NCBI GenBank assembly: GCA_051453625.1
Contig: JBOZIK010000001.1
Location: forward strand, 223,794,163-223,850,098
Origin: Welwitschia mirabilis
Taxonomy: Eukaryota; Gnetophyta; Gnetopsida; Welwitschiales
Reading direction: 5' to 3'
Length of the DNA: 55,936 bases
Shown here: one piece after another, positions 23,143-34,986 of the stretch
Layout: every line of letters begins with the position of its first letter
Position numbering within the stretch: the first letter of the stretch is position 1
Position numbers and translations under genes: made by a program
The notes under the pieces: generated by a model
What the model was told of the DNA's origin: nothing
The model's input: only the letters and a program-made list of their open reading frames with translations
Database searches by the model: none

Positions 23143-24219
23143 TGTTGAGGTGTGTATTTGTGTAAGTTTTTACATTCAAAGAGATCCTGTCATTTATAAC
23201 CAAAATAGATATCTTACATAACACATCATACTAATATGAGTGGGAGTAGATCCGAATGTTGTATTCACATTGAAGTGTATGAGATCTAACTCAAGTTACT
23301 TTACAAATGAAAATAAGAACCAAAAATAAATAATAATGCGAGAAAATAAAGATACAATACAAGATGCAAGATGCAATCTAAACTAACATGCAATGCAAAA
23401 AATAAAACTAACTCTACTTGCTTTTAGCATTAACAAAGGCTGTCCTTAATGATCTATGTTATCCAAGAAATTGTCACTAGATCAAGGGCAATCATAAACC
23501 ATAAGGGTAATCAGAAAACCTAAAATGCAAACATGAAAAGAAAACTAAGCTTTATATGAAAAGAGTAATAGCATTTGGGTTACAAAATGGTCAGGTCTCA
23601 ATGGAGGATACACAACCCTTCACCAAGTCCACATCTTTCTGCAACACATGCAGATGGATCTTCCAACCTTCGATCTCCTATCACGAGAATTTTTTATGCA
23701 ATGGAGATGAGAAGGAGAGTAAAAGGTGGGGAATTATTTATAGGGAAATATATTATAAGAAGAAAAAATGATAGGTGTAGTTAGGAATGCTCAGTTACAA
23801 CTCAGAAATAAATGAAATGGTTATAGATCATTATCAAAGTCAGTTACATATCAGTGTTATCCGAGCTATTATCCATATGACATAGGGGATGATAGCACAT
23901 TATAAAATATTTTTAGAATGATGATTTAGCAATCCACATCAGCAGTCGTCATCCTATCTATCATGGCGATGATAGAGAGGACAACAGTCTTCTTTAATCA
24001 TTTCTTGAAGAGAATTTTAGCATTTTTGTTAATAATTCTTTTTAAAGCTCTATGCACCAAAAAGTATCTTTAATACATCAAATTAGGCTAAGAATCACAT
24101 ATTTCTAAGATTTTCCCTTGTATCTCCAAAATCCTTAGAATTACACTTAAACCTATATAAAAGTTCTACAAAACAACTTATAAAACCTCATAAAATAACC
24201 TTAAATTGATAGTGCAACA
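23143..24219 (-). repeat. 3' LTR of family X, copy C-minus
   Basis: On the minus strand it starts TGTTGCACTATCAATTTAAG (24219 downward) and ends CACACCTCAACA (23143), 1077 bp. TATAAATA at 23742-23735. A purine tract lies just upstream, so this is a 3' LTR of a minus-strand element. Overlapping small plus-strand ORFs at 23556-23784 are antisense chance frames in the leader. Confidence 0.75.
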
Positions 24220-24234
24220 TAGCCCTCCACTTAG
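24220..24234 (-). other. Polypurine tract of family X copy C-minus
   Basis: Minus-strand CTAAGTGGAGGGCTA directly before the TGTTGCAC LTR start. The same arrangement (CTAAGTGGGAGGCTA) lies next to copy D at 36592-36606. Relics of the internal region continue to the 100-N gap at 24299. Confidence 0.65.
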
Positions 24235-24398
24235 TCTTTGTTAGTTCCTAATAAAAACCAAGTAGAAAAGCTATAATTGCAAGCCAATTTGTTTTTCANN
24301 NNNNNNNNNNNNNNNNNNNNNNNNNNNNNNNNNNNNNNNNNNNNNNNNNNNNNNNNNNNNNNNNNNNNNNNNNNNNNNNNNNNNNNNNNNNNNNNNNN

Positions 24399-24990
24399 AT
24401 TTTCCTATAAATAAGGTCCTCCTTTGACTCTCTTTCCCATCTTCGATGCACCAGAGATTCTCGTGATAGAAGATCGAAGTGCAGGAGATCCATCTGTGAA
24501 TGTTACAGAAAGACATGCACTTGGTGAAGGGTAGAGTATCTTCCATTGAGATCCAACTATTCTGTAACCTAGATGAATGTCATTCTTTTAGTGCAAAAAT
24601 TTTCTTTTCTTTTCATATTTGCATAGTAGATATTCTGATCTCCCTTATAGTCTATGTTGCCCTAGATCTAGTGATAATTTATTGGGTGATATAGATTATC
24701 AAGGATAAGCTTTGGCAAGGCCAAAAGCAAGTAGTAATAGGATCATTTGCATCACATGTTAAAATAGTTGCATCTGCATTGTATCTTTTAATTCTTACAT
24801 TGTTCTTTAATGTTGATTTGTAATTTAATCGCAAAAGCAACTTGAGTCTCTTACGGATAGACTTCAATAAGATACGATATTTTGGATCAGTCCTACTATA
24901 TTAGTGTGTTATATTGTGCAATATATCTAATTTGATTATTATTGATAGAATATCCAAGAATAAACACCTGTACAAATACACGCCACAACA
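24399..24990 (+). repeat. LTR of family X, copy C-plus (left part lost in gap)
   Basis: Begins just before the TATA box (TATAAATA, 24406-24413), contains CACCAGAGATTCTCGTGATA in the leader and ends CACGCCACAACA at 24990. It lies head-to-head with copy C-minus, about 180 bp apart including a 100-N gap. The U3 part is missing. Confidence 0.7.
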
Positions 24991-27900
24991 ATGTTGTTAT
25001 TTTTCTAATGATTATGGTATGATTATGAGATTTTAAAAAGCACTCCTTAGTTTTCTTATTATGTTTTACGATACTTAAAAATTGTTTTAGCTTTACCTTT
25101 TTTGTTATCTTTTCTTTCTTTCATAAAGGAAATTTGTTTTCATATTACATAACAAAAACATGTTTTATAATTCTTTCTATTGAAAATTTTTAGTTGCTTA
25201 AAATCAAAATATGAGTAGTAATACTGCTAAGAAAATAACATCTAAAAAATCAAGCCACTATTATTTATTTCCCTTATGAATATCTTATGACAACCCACAA
25301 GTTTCATAATTCATTATAGCAAAATTATCTATGCCTCTTAATAAAAAAATTTTCTTTATTCCTTATCATGCCTAGAAATTAGGTAAGCACTTTATGTTGA
25401 TGCAACTTCCATTAGTGAAATTTTCATGGAATGTTTAGCTACATTGCTATCATTAATATTATAATACTTAATGAATTCATGCAATAGATGACTTTAGGCT
25501 TTTAAAACTACACATGACCTATAATATTCATTTCTACTAGCTAGGAAATACATCCTTAAGACTAAGATAAGTATCATCATGCAGTCAATCCCTTGTGGTC
25601 ATTAGGAAAGACCACATTTCATATCATTACATCAGGCACTACAATAGTATGACCTACCTCTCTAGTCCTTATTTCCATGATGATACTTGTTGCTATACTG
25701 TAGATGCTTTAAAAACATTAAATCCATCATAAAAACATCAATTTCCATGATATTAATCATAAACTATTTTAGGCATAAACACTAATTGTGAATGCAACTT
25801 TCCACATTAGGGTTGAGTAATATTAACACTTTCATTCTCATACTTCCAAGCAGCTAAGATTTTAACAACATATGAGATGAAGTAATAGTTTATTACCAGA
25901 GATGTAGTTACTAAAGAAAATATTATTCCTCATACAAACATACCAATTTTGAAAGAAAGTTTTCTTTATTGTGTTGAGTTTTCAACATAGCTCTAGTAAA
26001 AAATAATACAAATACCACCACAAAATAAATCCTATAAGAATATGAAATTTGATCATAACTTACTACATTACATTCTTCTTATATTAGAAAAATATTATAG
26101 ACCTACATCTTAAATAGGCTATAGAACATATAAATAACTTGTAAAATGGGCTTAAAATTTGAATCACTTGTAGTATGCTTGTTCAAGAGTAAATCCATTT
26201 AGTTGGACATGTTATTTAGCAATTTTCAATTAGCTACAAGTGTTAAATTTGGAATCATGGACCATCAAATGTTTCTTTGGCTTTCCAAACTAGTTTGATA
26301 CAAATTCAGTTAGGAAAAATCAATTTTATCATATACTTTATTAGTTTAAAGGCCTAATTATCAAACTTAAATTTTATGTATCTAAAGTATTTACTTGTTC
26401 AGATTCATAAAAAAATTATTCTAACATTAATTTAATAACTAGAAATGTATGAGATATAGTTTTATAAAGTTTGATGAGTCTCCTAAATTATCCTACATGA
26501 CATATAAGAATACTTGACTGATGTTATAAGTTTTAGCTAATAGATTTAGTTTATAATAGTAACAAAAAAGATAATTGTTATCCATTATCAATAGCTAAAG
26601 AAAATAAAGTAAGGGCATGGATAGTCACTCAAAATAGATTAGTGAAAAGTGGGAGGAGGAATAGTCAGCTAAGGATTGCTTAAAGTTATATAATAGCCAA
26701 TTAAAATAAAATATCTAGTAAAGAAATGAAGTGTACATGATGGATAACTCTGCCTTCTTCTTCTAAAGTATTAAAATTCTAACACAAACTAAGATGAAAG
26801 TGGGATGCTTTCTTAAATAGAATACAATTTTTATGCTTTCTTTATAGAGTTGAGAGATGGATAAAGCATAAAGTCTAACAGTGATTATTGAAGTTATCAA
26901 TGCTATTTCCCACCATTGGAATTTAAGAAAACATCATTAGAGGCCTCAAGGCATTTTGTGAAACCATGAATAACTTAGGGTCATCTAAGTGTAGTTAAGA
27001 AATGCTGCTAAAGTTTACCATCTACATTAGAATAAAATGAAGTCATTAATCAAATGGAGACGAATCCAAAGTTTTGTCAACATCCCTACTGATATCCTCC
27101 CCTTATAGTTTATTAATTTGATAAGAGGTTATGTCCCTAAGACACCATTAAAAGGGATAAGAGATATGAGTAATTAGGTACCTAGCTACCTATATGTATA
27201 AAAATATATTTAGTAAGTTTCAATTTCATCTATCTTTTTAGTACTAGTAACTCAAGTGATAAATAGAACTAAAAATCCAATATCAAGGGAGCTTGACCAA
27301 TTAGAAAAGGATAAGCTATAATAAATAACTGATCACATCCTATTACATGTAACAAAATCTTCAAGGCTTTAGGAGGCCATTTTGAAAATAATAAATGAGT
27401 TTAGGATTCTAGCAAGGAGAAGATGAATGGCCAATATGCTAAAAAATGATCAAAAGTAAGTATGTGAGAATTAGGACTTGTAAGATTGAAATGACTTTGC
27501 ATGAATACGTATATCATAGAAATAACATTACTTATGGCTAACCAATGGCTAAAAAAGATTACTATAACTAGCCTACATAGTCTATAATATCTTCTTGTGT
27601 GTAGCTATTCATAATGTCTTATAAATGAACAATATTAGAAATACTAAACATGAAAATGTTAACTCTAATTAAGTTTATAGGTCATGAAATAATTCATTCA
27701 TAATACTACACATTTGTAAAATATTTCTTATCTTTTATTATATAATTATACCTTTTATAGAGGGGAGGAAAAAAATAATTAAGCTTGTAAAAATATTATT
27801 TGATGAGTGTGAAGGTGCAAGATAGGCATACATACAACACAAGTTTACTTCTTATAAAAAAGTGATGTATAGCTAATTATATATATGTATGAATTCCAAT

Positions 27901-29897
27901 CTTAAGTAAATAAAGGGACTTGTATTTCATGTGGCTTTTCTTCCTTTAAGAAAGTGCTGCGTAGCTGATGATAGATGTATGAATTCCAATAAATCCACTT
28001 GATAGCCAATGTTGATAACATTGTTCTTAATTAGTAGATTTATAATTATTTAGTTAATGTTTTTGTTTAATAATATTATAGTATATAATCTTTTGAATAT
28101 CACTCATATTTCTATTTAAGTTCATCCTTCCATGTGTAATAAAGCTTGTTTCTTGCTTTAATGCATTTCACCTTGAAAGTGCATGGTTTACTTAATTGAA
28201 TATACAAAATTATTAATCAATTATGATATTACATGTCTTATGTTTTCTTACATGTCATTTGATATTCTATGTTACAAACTTTAAACCACATTGATTTAAG
28301 TGAAGTGGACATCAAAGATAAGATTTAAAGCAATAATAACATAAAGTAGAGTGGGTTAAAAATTCCAACCCTATATCGATAGAAGAAAGTTAATATAACA
28401 ACAACCACCTATATGGCATCTCTTCTATTGAGTAGTATCTGTTGTTATTGTGCTAGGTCTTTTAAAATTTTTAATCATAATCCTAGTTCTATATTGATAA
28501 GGAATTAATTCTTGAAAAAAATGTTTCCTTAATTCTCAACATGTGTCCTACAACACAACATGGTATCCATAGCTAGAGCTATTTTATTTATGACTAAGGA
28601 AAAAAGATAAAATAATTAGAAGACAAACATTCATTATTTTAATGATAAAGGTAGTTTAGCCTAGTTCTGTGTACATTAAAATATTATAAATCATAGATTC
28701 ATGCTAACATAAGATAACATCAAAATGCCATATTTTCAAGAAGGGTATTATGTTTTGACTGTCTATGCATAGATTACAATGGACTTTAACCTTCATTGCA
28801 ATATCCTCCACTAGTGTTTATTTGTTATCCAAGCACTTATACAGATTCCTTTGGCTATCAAACATGTTATCAACAATGATGTCCCCAATATGAACCATCG
28901 TCTACTTAACCTTAGAAATAATTATATCTCTAATATTTCTCTTCCTTTAATTTTGACATATTTTTTGGTTTCCCATGTGACTCAAATGTAAGTGTTTTAT
29001 TTGTTGCTTTGTTCAGCTTAGTTTTTCTTAATAATAGCGATAAATCTTTCCTCCTCTTCTTTTTCCTCTTTTTAAAATATTTTGTGGCTTCTTTTTAAGA
29101 AATTTATTATACATGAAAAAACTAAGGGTTGTAAACTATTACTTTAAAAAATATATAACATATTTCTAAGAATGGGGATGTATACAAAGTATGCACAATG
29201 ATGTATATAAGATAGTGGTTTTTTTTTAATTTAGGTATACAAAATAATGGTTCAAAACACATGTGTTTAAAAATTCTAACATTAGAAAATATATTTATGA
29301 CTAGAGTATCTTCATTTTACATTTTGAAATGTATAAATGGAATTACTAATTTGTAATTACAAAGTGAACATTTAATCATGATTTAATGATTTGTGTTTTC
29401 ACTCTCTTTTAAAACCATGCTTTTTTAGAAAATCGTACTTTATATGTATCATAAAAATAAAAGCAATATCTAATTGTTAGACATCAATCTCAATATGAAA
29501 ACCTAATAAGGAAAATGACAAAAAATAAAAAAGAGGAAACTAATAAGGTATACCTTAATTAATAAAATTAAAAAACCTAAAATGTTTATAGATTTATGTA
29601 AATATTTTTCCAAATGTATCCAATTTTTACAAATACATTTCATATACTAGTTATTTGGATATAATATACCAAATCTCAAAATTAATTTCTCTTTCATCTT
29701 TAATTATTCTTGGGCTTTGGTTTTTCCCATAAATTATTTTTTCACTTTTCTAATATTTTTTCATTTTTATTAGATTCTAATATGCATTCATTATCAAGTG
29801 TGATGACGATGTATTCATCATCTATAATAATGGTGAACTTAATATCCTCAAGTATAGTGTTCATGCACTTATAGGCTTTATATTTATTATTTTCAAG
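24991..29897. other. AT-rich DNA without recognised genes
   Basis: No confident element ends or coding were found. A local ~95-bp repeat is visible (27851-27900 and 27945-27991, both ending ATGTATGAATTCCAAT). A TGGTATC string after ACAACACAACA at about 28555-28567 hints at a copia LTR end and primer site, but no gag follows. Probably old transposon DNA. Confidence 0.45.
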
Positions 29898-30354
29898 CAT
29901 ACTACTATTTTTGTAATATTTCAAAATCATTTTGTAATTAATTATATATTTGTTAAATAGTGATTACTATGCAAGTAAGGAAAATGATTATATAGCAAAG
30001 GGATGTGACCCTAAAATTATAACATTATGCCTATTCATCTTGACTCTTAAACCAATGGCATTAGGTGGGGATGGATAGACTAGATGAATGTAACTAATGA
30101 CAACTTTAGCTAATCCCCAAGGGCCTTAAGAGAGGAGCTAAGGTCATAGTTCTTGTCTTTACCTTTAACCATTGGTCTAGGACAACAATAAGATGTCAAA
30201 GCAATACCATAGTACTATAATCTACTATTATATTAATAAAGAGACACATCATTTTTCCCCAATTAGTATGATATTCCATTCCTTATGATGCATTCCGAAA
30301 TAGTCCTTATTACATTGAAATTTTAATCTTAATTTTGTAATTTGGAATATTATA
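29898..30354 (+). repeat. 5' LTR of family Y copy 2
   Basis: Matches the reverse complement of 16064-16527 through several blocks: AGTGATTACTA, the TGTGACCC block near 30005, TAATCCCCAAGGGCCTTA at about 30112-30129, and the end AATTTGGAATATTATA. The left edge is approximate. The right edge is set by the adjacent primer site. Confidence 0.65.
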
Positions 30355-30370
30355 ATTAATGTTAGAGTCA
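30355..30370 (+). other. Primer-binding site of family Y copy 2 (decayed)
   Basis: ATTAATGTTAGAGTCA against TTGGTATCAGAGCC. It matches in position and pattern but is more decayed than in copy 1. The DNA after it resembles the DNA after the copy 1 site. Confidence 0.5.
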
Positions 30371-30739
30371 AGAAAGGTAGTAAATCATTATCTTTCAGAT
30401 CCAAATGAAATAAGAAGAAAGAATAAAAAGAATTAAAAAAAGAACATATTCCCTTTGTTGAGAAAAATCCTAATACAGAACAAGACTATATGATAAGAAA
30501 AAGAAAACTCTAGTAAATGCTTAGAAAAATGCAGTAGAGGAAACATTAACAATCCAGCCTTCTTAGCAAGAGGAAAGTCATTTGATAAACATAATAAAGG
30601 CTCCTAATCTTTAAGAGGATTATTAGTTTATTACACATCCATTAGATCAACATCAATAGTTGGAGGCAAAGTAGGAAGAGAAAAGACTCAACTTGTGGAA
30701 TCCAGAGATGATTATGTTTAATAGATTCAAAAAAAAAGA

Positions 30740-33186
30740 AAAAAAAAGAAAAAGGCTTATGATATAACTTCATATGAAATTTACTATAAGCCACTAAAGT
30801 ACTAAGAAAATTCTTCTAAGACAATTTACCGTCATAATATATAGCTATAATATCATCTATTATGATTGCTAGCTAGTCCACATAAGTTTAAAGCATCTGT
30901 TTAATCTTGTTCCAGCACATAGAAAGCTAAGCATGCTGAGCCTTAGAACTCACTAATTGAGAAGTGTCCATCCTAAATTTCTTCTTAGAAAGGAGTAGAT
31001 TCTCTACTTCATTCTACAACAACAAAAATAAAATAGTGATTAGTAGAAAAATAAGAAAATAAGAGATTTAATACATTGAAAATGAATACAACATTACCTG
31101 AAGCATTTGGGTAGTATCAATTATAGTTTCCTATTAATCTATTCCATAATGAGCCTTGTAGTTAAAAAAATTCTAGCATATCTAATAAATTTTGAAACTC
31201 TTTCACTTATTATGGTCATTCCTATTAAGGAGTACAATGAAGACTAAAATAACTCCTATGACTTTGCTCATAGTTGTGAGACAAATTAGTAGCATGAAAG
31301 AAATAAGAGGAATAAACCTCATCCACCTATAAAGGATGAGTCACTTGAGTATGAAGCATATCCCAAAAAACTTGAAACTTCCCAATCTAATCTAACAATT
31401 CCTTGATCCATGGAAGAATGGACTCCAAATTCAAAAGTATTTGATCTAGTCGATATCTAACATAATCTACCTCATTAACAATGCTCTTAAGTATAAGAGA
31501 AGGGTAAGAAAAAGATGATGAAGCTTATTTCATAATCAAGAAATGCTATGACATAGAAGAAAAAAATAGGGGATGGAATAGAACATGTTTCCCTGAGACT
31601 ACAGATCATTAAAATCTAAAATATCATCATCAAGATTAATGTCTAAATCTGAAAGTAACCATGAAAAGATAGCAGAAAATGAAAACATAAAACCACTCAT
31701 CATAATGGCTTGCTCCCTTAACTGTTTCAAATATCCTGAAGCATGCAAGATGCTGGACTCCACCTCTTCCTCATCCATGATAAGTAGAGTATCTAAACCC
31801 TATAAAATAAAAATCTTAAAGTACTAATCCTTTATTAACTAAAAATAAATAAGCAAAAGAAGGAAATAATGATGAATTAATAATGATCAACAACATATCC
31901 TCTGAGTTTAAGATTGATAACAAAAGCTCAGGGAGAGGTCCTCCTTAATTACCTCATAAGGAATTAACTACATCATTTCCCTATCCTTGTAACAACACAA
32001 GAAGTCTCATGAAATAGAAGTAGTAGCTCTATTCTTATAGAAATTATTAACAAATAAATAACTAATCAATGTATTATTATCATTAAAGGCATAAGTAACT
32101 AAAACTCCTATCTCAAAAAAAAATAGAAGAAGTACTCTTAGAAGAATTCTTAGATACATATGAACTTAAACCTTCTTCCTCCACTACACTGGAAGAGTGC
32201 GAGTAAAGTAAGATTCAATCAAGTACATATTCCATGAATAGGAAGAATAAACAATTGACTAGAGAAGATGAAAATAGCTATAAATTCCTAGACCCAATAC
32301 CTACAAACTAAATTCCTAAAATAACATATTTACAAAGTACTTTTCCTTGTCTCCACCTATTTTAAGTTAAATAATTTATGCTAAAGTAGAATAGTAGATA
32401 GTAGAATCCCAATCAAAGGAGATGCTCGTAATAACAAAGGGGTCAAATATATGATATAATAAGGGATTTTACTAGATTAATAATAAAGGAATTCTCACCA
32501 AGCAACTAACTATCCACAGTTAGCATAATAGGGAGTTAGAAAATTGGTATGGGTATATATCTTCCTTACAAAAATAAATTCATCTAGTTGATTAACCAAG
32601 AATTTTCTAAAATAGGAATTTGAGTGAGTTGTCTTAAAGGAAATGCTTCTCCTCTCACTTAAACTCAAGGTCAAGGAAATACCCTCCTCTAAGATGACAA
32701 TGGAGTCATGTATAAGAGGTAGAATGGTATTATTTTGAAGATTAAAATAAGCAAATAAGGAGTCTAAAATATATAAGATGGTATGATGTCAAAGATGGAA
32801 GAAATAAAAACCACAAAGGTCAGTTAAGATTAAAGAAAACACCCACAAAAAATCTAATTAAAAATCCCTCTCTTGAATCTTTAGTTCAGCGAAGTGAACA
32901 TTGGTGGAATTATAAAGATTAGGAAAATGGCATTGGATCATACCTTAAATAATGAAAGACAAAGATGATGAAGAAAAAATGTGGAGAGAGCTTCTATAAA
33001 ATAAAATATATCCCTAACATTACTTATAAGGGAATTAACCCATCAAGAGAAGGTCTACTAATAATAATAAAAATAAGAGTTAAGAGAAAAAGGAATAAAA
33101 TATGAAAATACCTATTAGAAGAAAGTGAGGAGGAGCACTCCACATGTGAAATCAAAATATAAAAAAGAAATGTAAAAGACAATGTC
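30740..33186 (-). pseudogene. Antisense multi-exon gene relic inside family Y element
   Basis: Coding-like stretches on the minus strand, opposite to the element's LTR polarity. Exon 1 (~32960-32345) includes FAELKIQERDF, LDSLFAYFNLQNNTILPLIH and SERRSISFKTTHSNSYFRKF. Exon 2 (~32220-31925) includes VVEEEGLSSYVSKNSSKSTS and IGVLVTYAFNDNNTLISYLF. Exon 3 (31799-31098) follows an AG acceptor after TTTTATTTTAT, has 73 open codons including MDEEEVESSILHASGYLKQL, and later KSIVNEVDYVRYRLDQILLN. Its 3' end is CAG|GTAATG. Exon 4 (31013-~30740) follows TTGTTGTAG and reads NEVENLLLSKKKFRMDTSQL. Stops are mostly at Gln-like positions, and there is at least one frameshift in exon 3. Family not recognised; the Glu/Lys/Leu-rich later exons suggest a helical protein. 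Antisense ORFs of this layout are known in some plant Ty3/gypsy (Tat-type) elements; the assignment here is inference. Confidence 0.6.
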
Positions 33187-33194
33187 TATTTATA
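33187..33194 (-). promoter_or_regulatory. TATA box of the antisense gene
   Basis: Minus-strand TATAAATA in the context TTATTATAAATAGACATTG. It lies between the tandem array (upstream on this strand, ending about 70 bp away) and the first coding-like exon, and fits a plant core promoter. Confidence 0.55.
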
Positions 33195-33255
33195 ATAAAA
33201 AGATCTAGGGTTATAACTGATTCTTAAACTTTAGTAAAAACCTAACTGGTCTAGT

Positions 33256-34275
33256 TAATCTAAGGTATGACATCATAGTTATAGGTATCACTTCCAGCAT
33301 CATATTTGATTATCAAGTCTAACATCATATTTATGGAATCCACCTCTAACATCATAGTTGCCTTATAGGCCTAATGTTATAGTCACGAGTCCTACATCTA
33401 ATGTCATACTTGGTGAGTAGGTCTAACATCATAGTCATAGAATTTACCTTTAATGTCATAGTTTCCTTTTAAGCATGATGTTATAGTCATGGATCCCACT
33501 CCCAATCTCATACTTAATCCACAAGTCTAATGTCATAATCATAATACCTACCTCTAATGTCATAGTTGCCTCTCATGCTTGATGTCAAAGTCTAACATCA
33601 CAGTCATGAAACCCACCTCTAACATCACACTTACCTCTAAACTCTAACATCATACTTGGTTATCGAAAGCCTGACATCATACTTGACTATTAGAAAATCC
33701 AATGTCACACTTGGTTATTAAAAGTTTAACATTACATTTGATTACTAAAAAGCTAATATCACATTTTACCACTAGAAGTCTAATGTCATACTTATCTACT
33801 AGAAAACTTAATGTTGCACTTACTCATAAGAAGTCTTATGTCGAACTTGGTTACCAAAAGTATAACATCATACTTGATTAATAGAAAGATGATGTTACAC
33901 TTAGATATTGTAAATCTCATATTACAGTTGATTACTGAAAAACATGACACTTAATTATAAGAAGTTTAATGTCATACTTAGCTACTAGAAAACCTAACAT
34001 GGTACTTAGATACTAGAAGTTTAATATTTTACTCGATTGTCAAAAATCTAATGTCACCCTTGGTCACTAAAAGTCTGATGTTACACTTGTTTGTTGGAAA
34101 ACTAGATATTATACTTTGTGGTCAAAAGTCTAATGTCACACTGGTTACTAGAAACACTAACATTGCACTTGATCATTAAAATTTTGCTGTCAGACATGAC
34201 CACCAAAAAACCTAATGTTACACTTACTCTGTTAAAAGCTAACTTTATATTTGCTGCTTCTTTAATAGCTATAAT
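33256..34275 (-). repeat. Degenerate minisatellite array 2 upstream of the antisense gene
   Basis: A tandem array whose reverse complement matches array 1. The part nearest the TATA box has ~52-bp units (two halves, for example 33370-33545). The distal part has simpler ~30-bp units of the form CTAATGTCACACTTGGTTAC plus TAGAAAGT. At the unit centre the dinucleotide is sometimes CA and sometimes TG (CTAACATCATAG against CTAATGTCATAG). Small ORFs at 34102-34326 are products of the repeats. Confidence 0.85.
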
Positions 34276-34640
34276 AGTTAAAATAGTTATGAAAGTTAGT
34301 GAACCAACACAATAGTTATCAAACATTAACTAATCATGCCCATGATTACAAAAATAACCTTTAAAAAGTAAACCTATTTAAATTCCATAGCAACCCCATA
34401 GAACGAAGGAATGATAAAAAGACATAAAATACATTAGAGATTAATGTAGCAGAGGATGAATTCTTGCATAGAAATCATAGAAAATTAACTAAATGAAGTT
34501 TACTCATAGAACTAGAAGGTCTTTAATAAAATGGACTTACTTCTTTCATGTCTAAACCAATCCATTCAGCCAATGAAATAGGACTTGTAATAACCACTAG
34601 AATAACCTTCTACTTCCAAACCAAATTCCCTACCTAAACA
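34276..34640 (+). mobile_element. Family Y copy 2 internal flank beyond the array
   Basis: The reverse complement aligns with 13530-13900 next to array 1. It is cut by a 100-N gap at 34641-34740. The 34741-34986 stretch after the gap is AT-rich and unrecognised. Confidence 0.5.
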
Positions 34641-34986
34641 NNNNNNNNNNNNNNNNNNNNNNNNNNNNNNNNNNNNNNNNNNNNNNNNNNNNNNNNNNNN
34701 NNNNNNNNNNNNNNNNNNNNNNNNNNNNNNNNNNNNNNNNTAAATAACTTTATCTTCAAATTATGCAGTTAGGATTTTAAAAATAGAAGAAAATCTTCAA
34801 GATTTTCTATCCAATAGATTAAATAGACTAATAATAAATGAAAGAGAGAACAATAAAATATAAAAAAATGATATGTATACAAGTTTATAAAGAAAAAGTA
34901 GAAAGATATGAGAAAGTTGTGTCATGGCTCCAATAAATAGAGATATACTTTACACTCCACAATACTTCACCAAAAAGATAATGCAT

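Noticed and set aside
28540-28600. Possible copia LTR end and primer site (ACAACATGGTATCC)
   Set aside because: Only seven consecutive bases match the tRNA-Met site, and no gag-like translation follows.
13912-34275. CRISPR-like arrays at the two minisatellites
   Set aside because: Units are degenerate, contiguous and without unique spacers; the context is plant retroelements.
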